This document shows, piece after piece, positions 63,874 to 64,000 of a stretch of DNA of 64,000 nt; positions within the stretch are counted from its first letter, which is position 1; every line of letters starts with the position of its first letter. Position numbers and translations under genes: made by a program. The DNA comes from HXMU1420-13 sp034669965 (GTDB lineage: Bacteria; Bacteroidota; Rhodothermia; Balneolales; Balneolaceae). The stretch covers positions 101,692 to 165,691 of the forward strand of contig JAXMOK010000005.1 of the NCBI GenBank assembly GCA_034669965.1. Reading direction: 5' to 3'. The notes below the pieces were generated by a model that searched no databases, was not told the DNA's origin, and saw only the letters and a list, made by a program, of their open reading frames with translations.

Positions 63874-64000
63874 CTTTGATCCTTTGATCCTTTGATCCTT
63901 TGATCCTTTGATCCTTTGATCCTTTGATCCTTTGATCCTTTGATCCTTTGATCCTTTGATCCTTTGATCCTTTGATCCTTTGATCCTTTGATCCTTTGAT
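63874..64000. repeat. 8-bp tandem repeat (CCTTTGAT), at least 15 copies, cut by window edge
   Basis: Fifteen exact copies of CCTTTGAT from 63881 to 64000, after a partial CTTTGAT at 63874, continuing past the window edge. The uniform copies suggest recent slippage or an assembly artefact at a repeat. It lies between genes, so it is not phase variation inside a frame, but it might affect a promoter just outside the window. Confidence 0.95.

Noticed and set aside
63874..64000. Possible CRISPR array at the right end
   Set aside because: The unit is 8 bp with no spacers and identical copies, so it is a simple tandem repeat.

Overview
The window reads as chromosomal DNA of a Balneolota/Bacteroidota-type bacterium (Balneola, Gracilimonas and relatives are the best guess). 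The evidence is family content, not a search: a secreted protein with a type IX secretion C-terminal domain, a TonB-dependent receptor followed by a DUF4249 lipoprotein, many exported peptidases (tricorn-like S41, M16, M14, S10), lipoproteins with short lipoboxes, a mycobacterial-style fused 2-oxoglutarate dehydrogenase, and a few TAnnTTTG-like -7 boxes. I see no rRNA, tRNA, CRISPR array, transposase or integrase.

Layout. 1-2.4 kb: end of a cassette of overlapping unknown genes finishing with a peptidoglycan hydrolase. 2.4-16.2 kb: acetate/organic-acid symporter pair, thioredoxin, CotH lipoprotein, tricorn-like protease, phosphohexomutase, a DUF305/LVIVD lipoprotein pair and DoxX. 16.2-20.0 kb: an accessory island with a frameshifted Crp-like regulator, a small DUF202 membrane protein, a frameshifted PD-(D/E)XK nuclease gene and a small orphan gene, the last two separated by attC-like palindromes. 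It ends in a HepT/MntA toxin-antitoxin pair inserted at the 3' end of a cupin gene, whose tail is duplicated on both sides. 20.0-34.1 kb: housekeeping and export genes (M16 peptidase, DUF3109, sigma-54, UbiA-like prenyltransferase, T9SS protein, class III aminotransferase plus succinate-semialdehyde dehydrogenase). 34.1-36.6 kb: a tight operon of degenerate receiver, HEAT-like membrane protein and family 2 glycosyltransferase. 36.6-41.7 kb: an AT-rich EEP hydrolase, an atypical SDR, a cupin and an M14 peptidase. 41.8-47.8 kb: three paralogous membrane histidine kinases with two single-domain receivers. 47.9-62.3 kb: S10 peptidase, vWA lipoprotein, exported CbiX-like protein, fused 2-oxoglutarate dehydrogenase, PepF, TonB receptor/DUF4249 and a GAF protein with a degenerate GGDEF-like end. 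62.4-64 kb: phosphopentomutase, then a gene-free end with an 8-bp tandem repeat running off the window.

The most unusual material is at 16.2-20.0 kb. Three imperfect palindromes with integron-like ends bracket two orphan genes, and next to them a toxin-antitoxin module is framed by 86-bp direct repeats of the target gene's tail. The repeat copies differ almost only at synonymous sites, which suggests the second copy came from a related strain.
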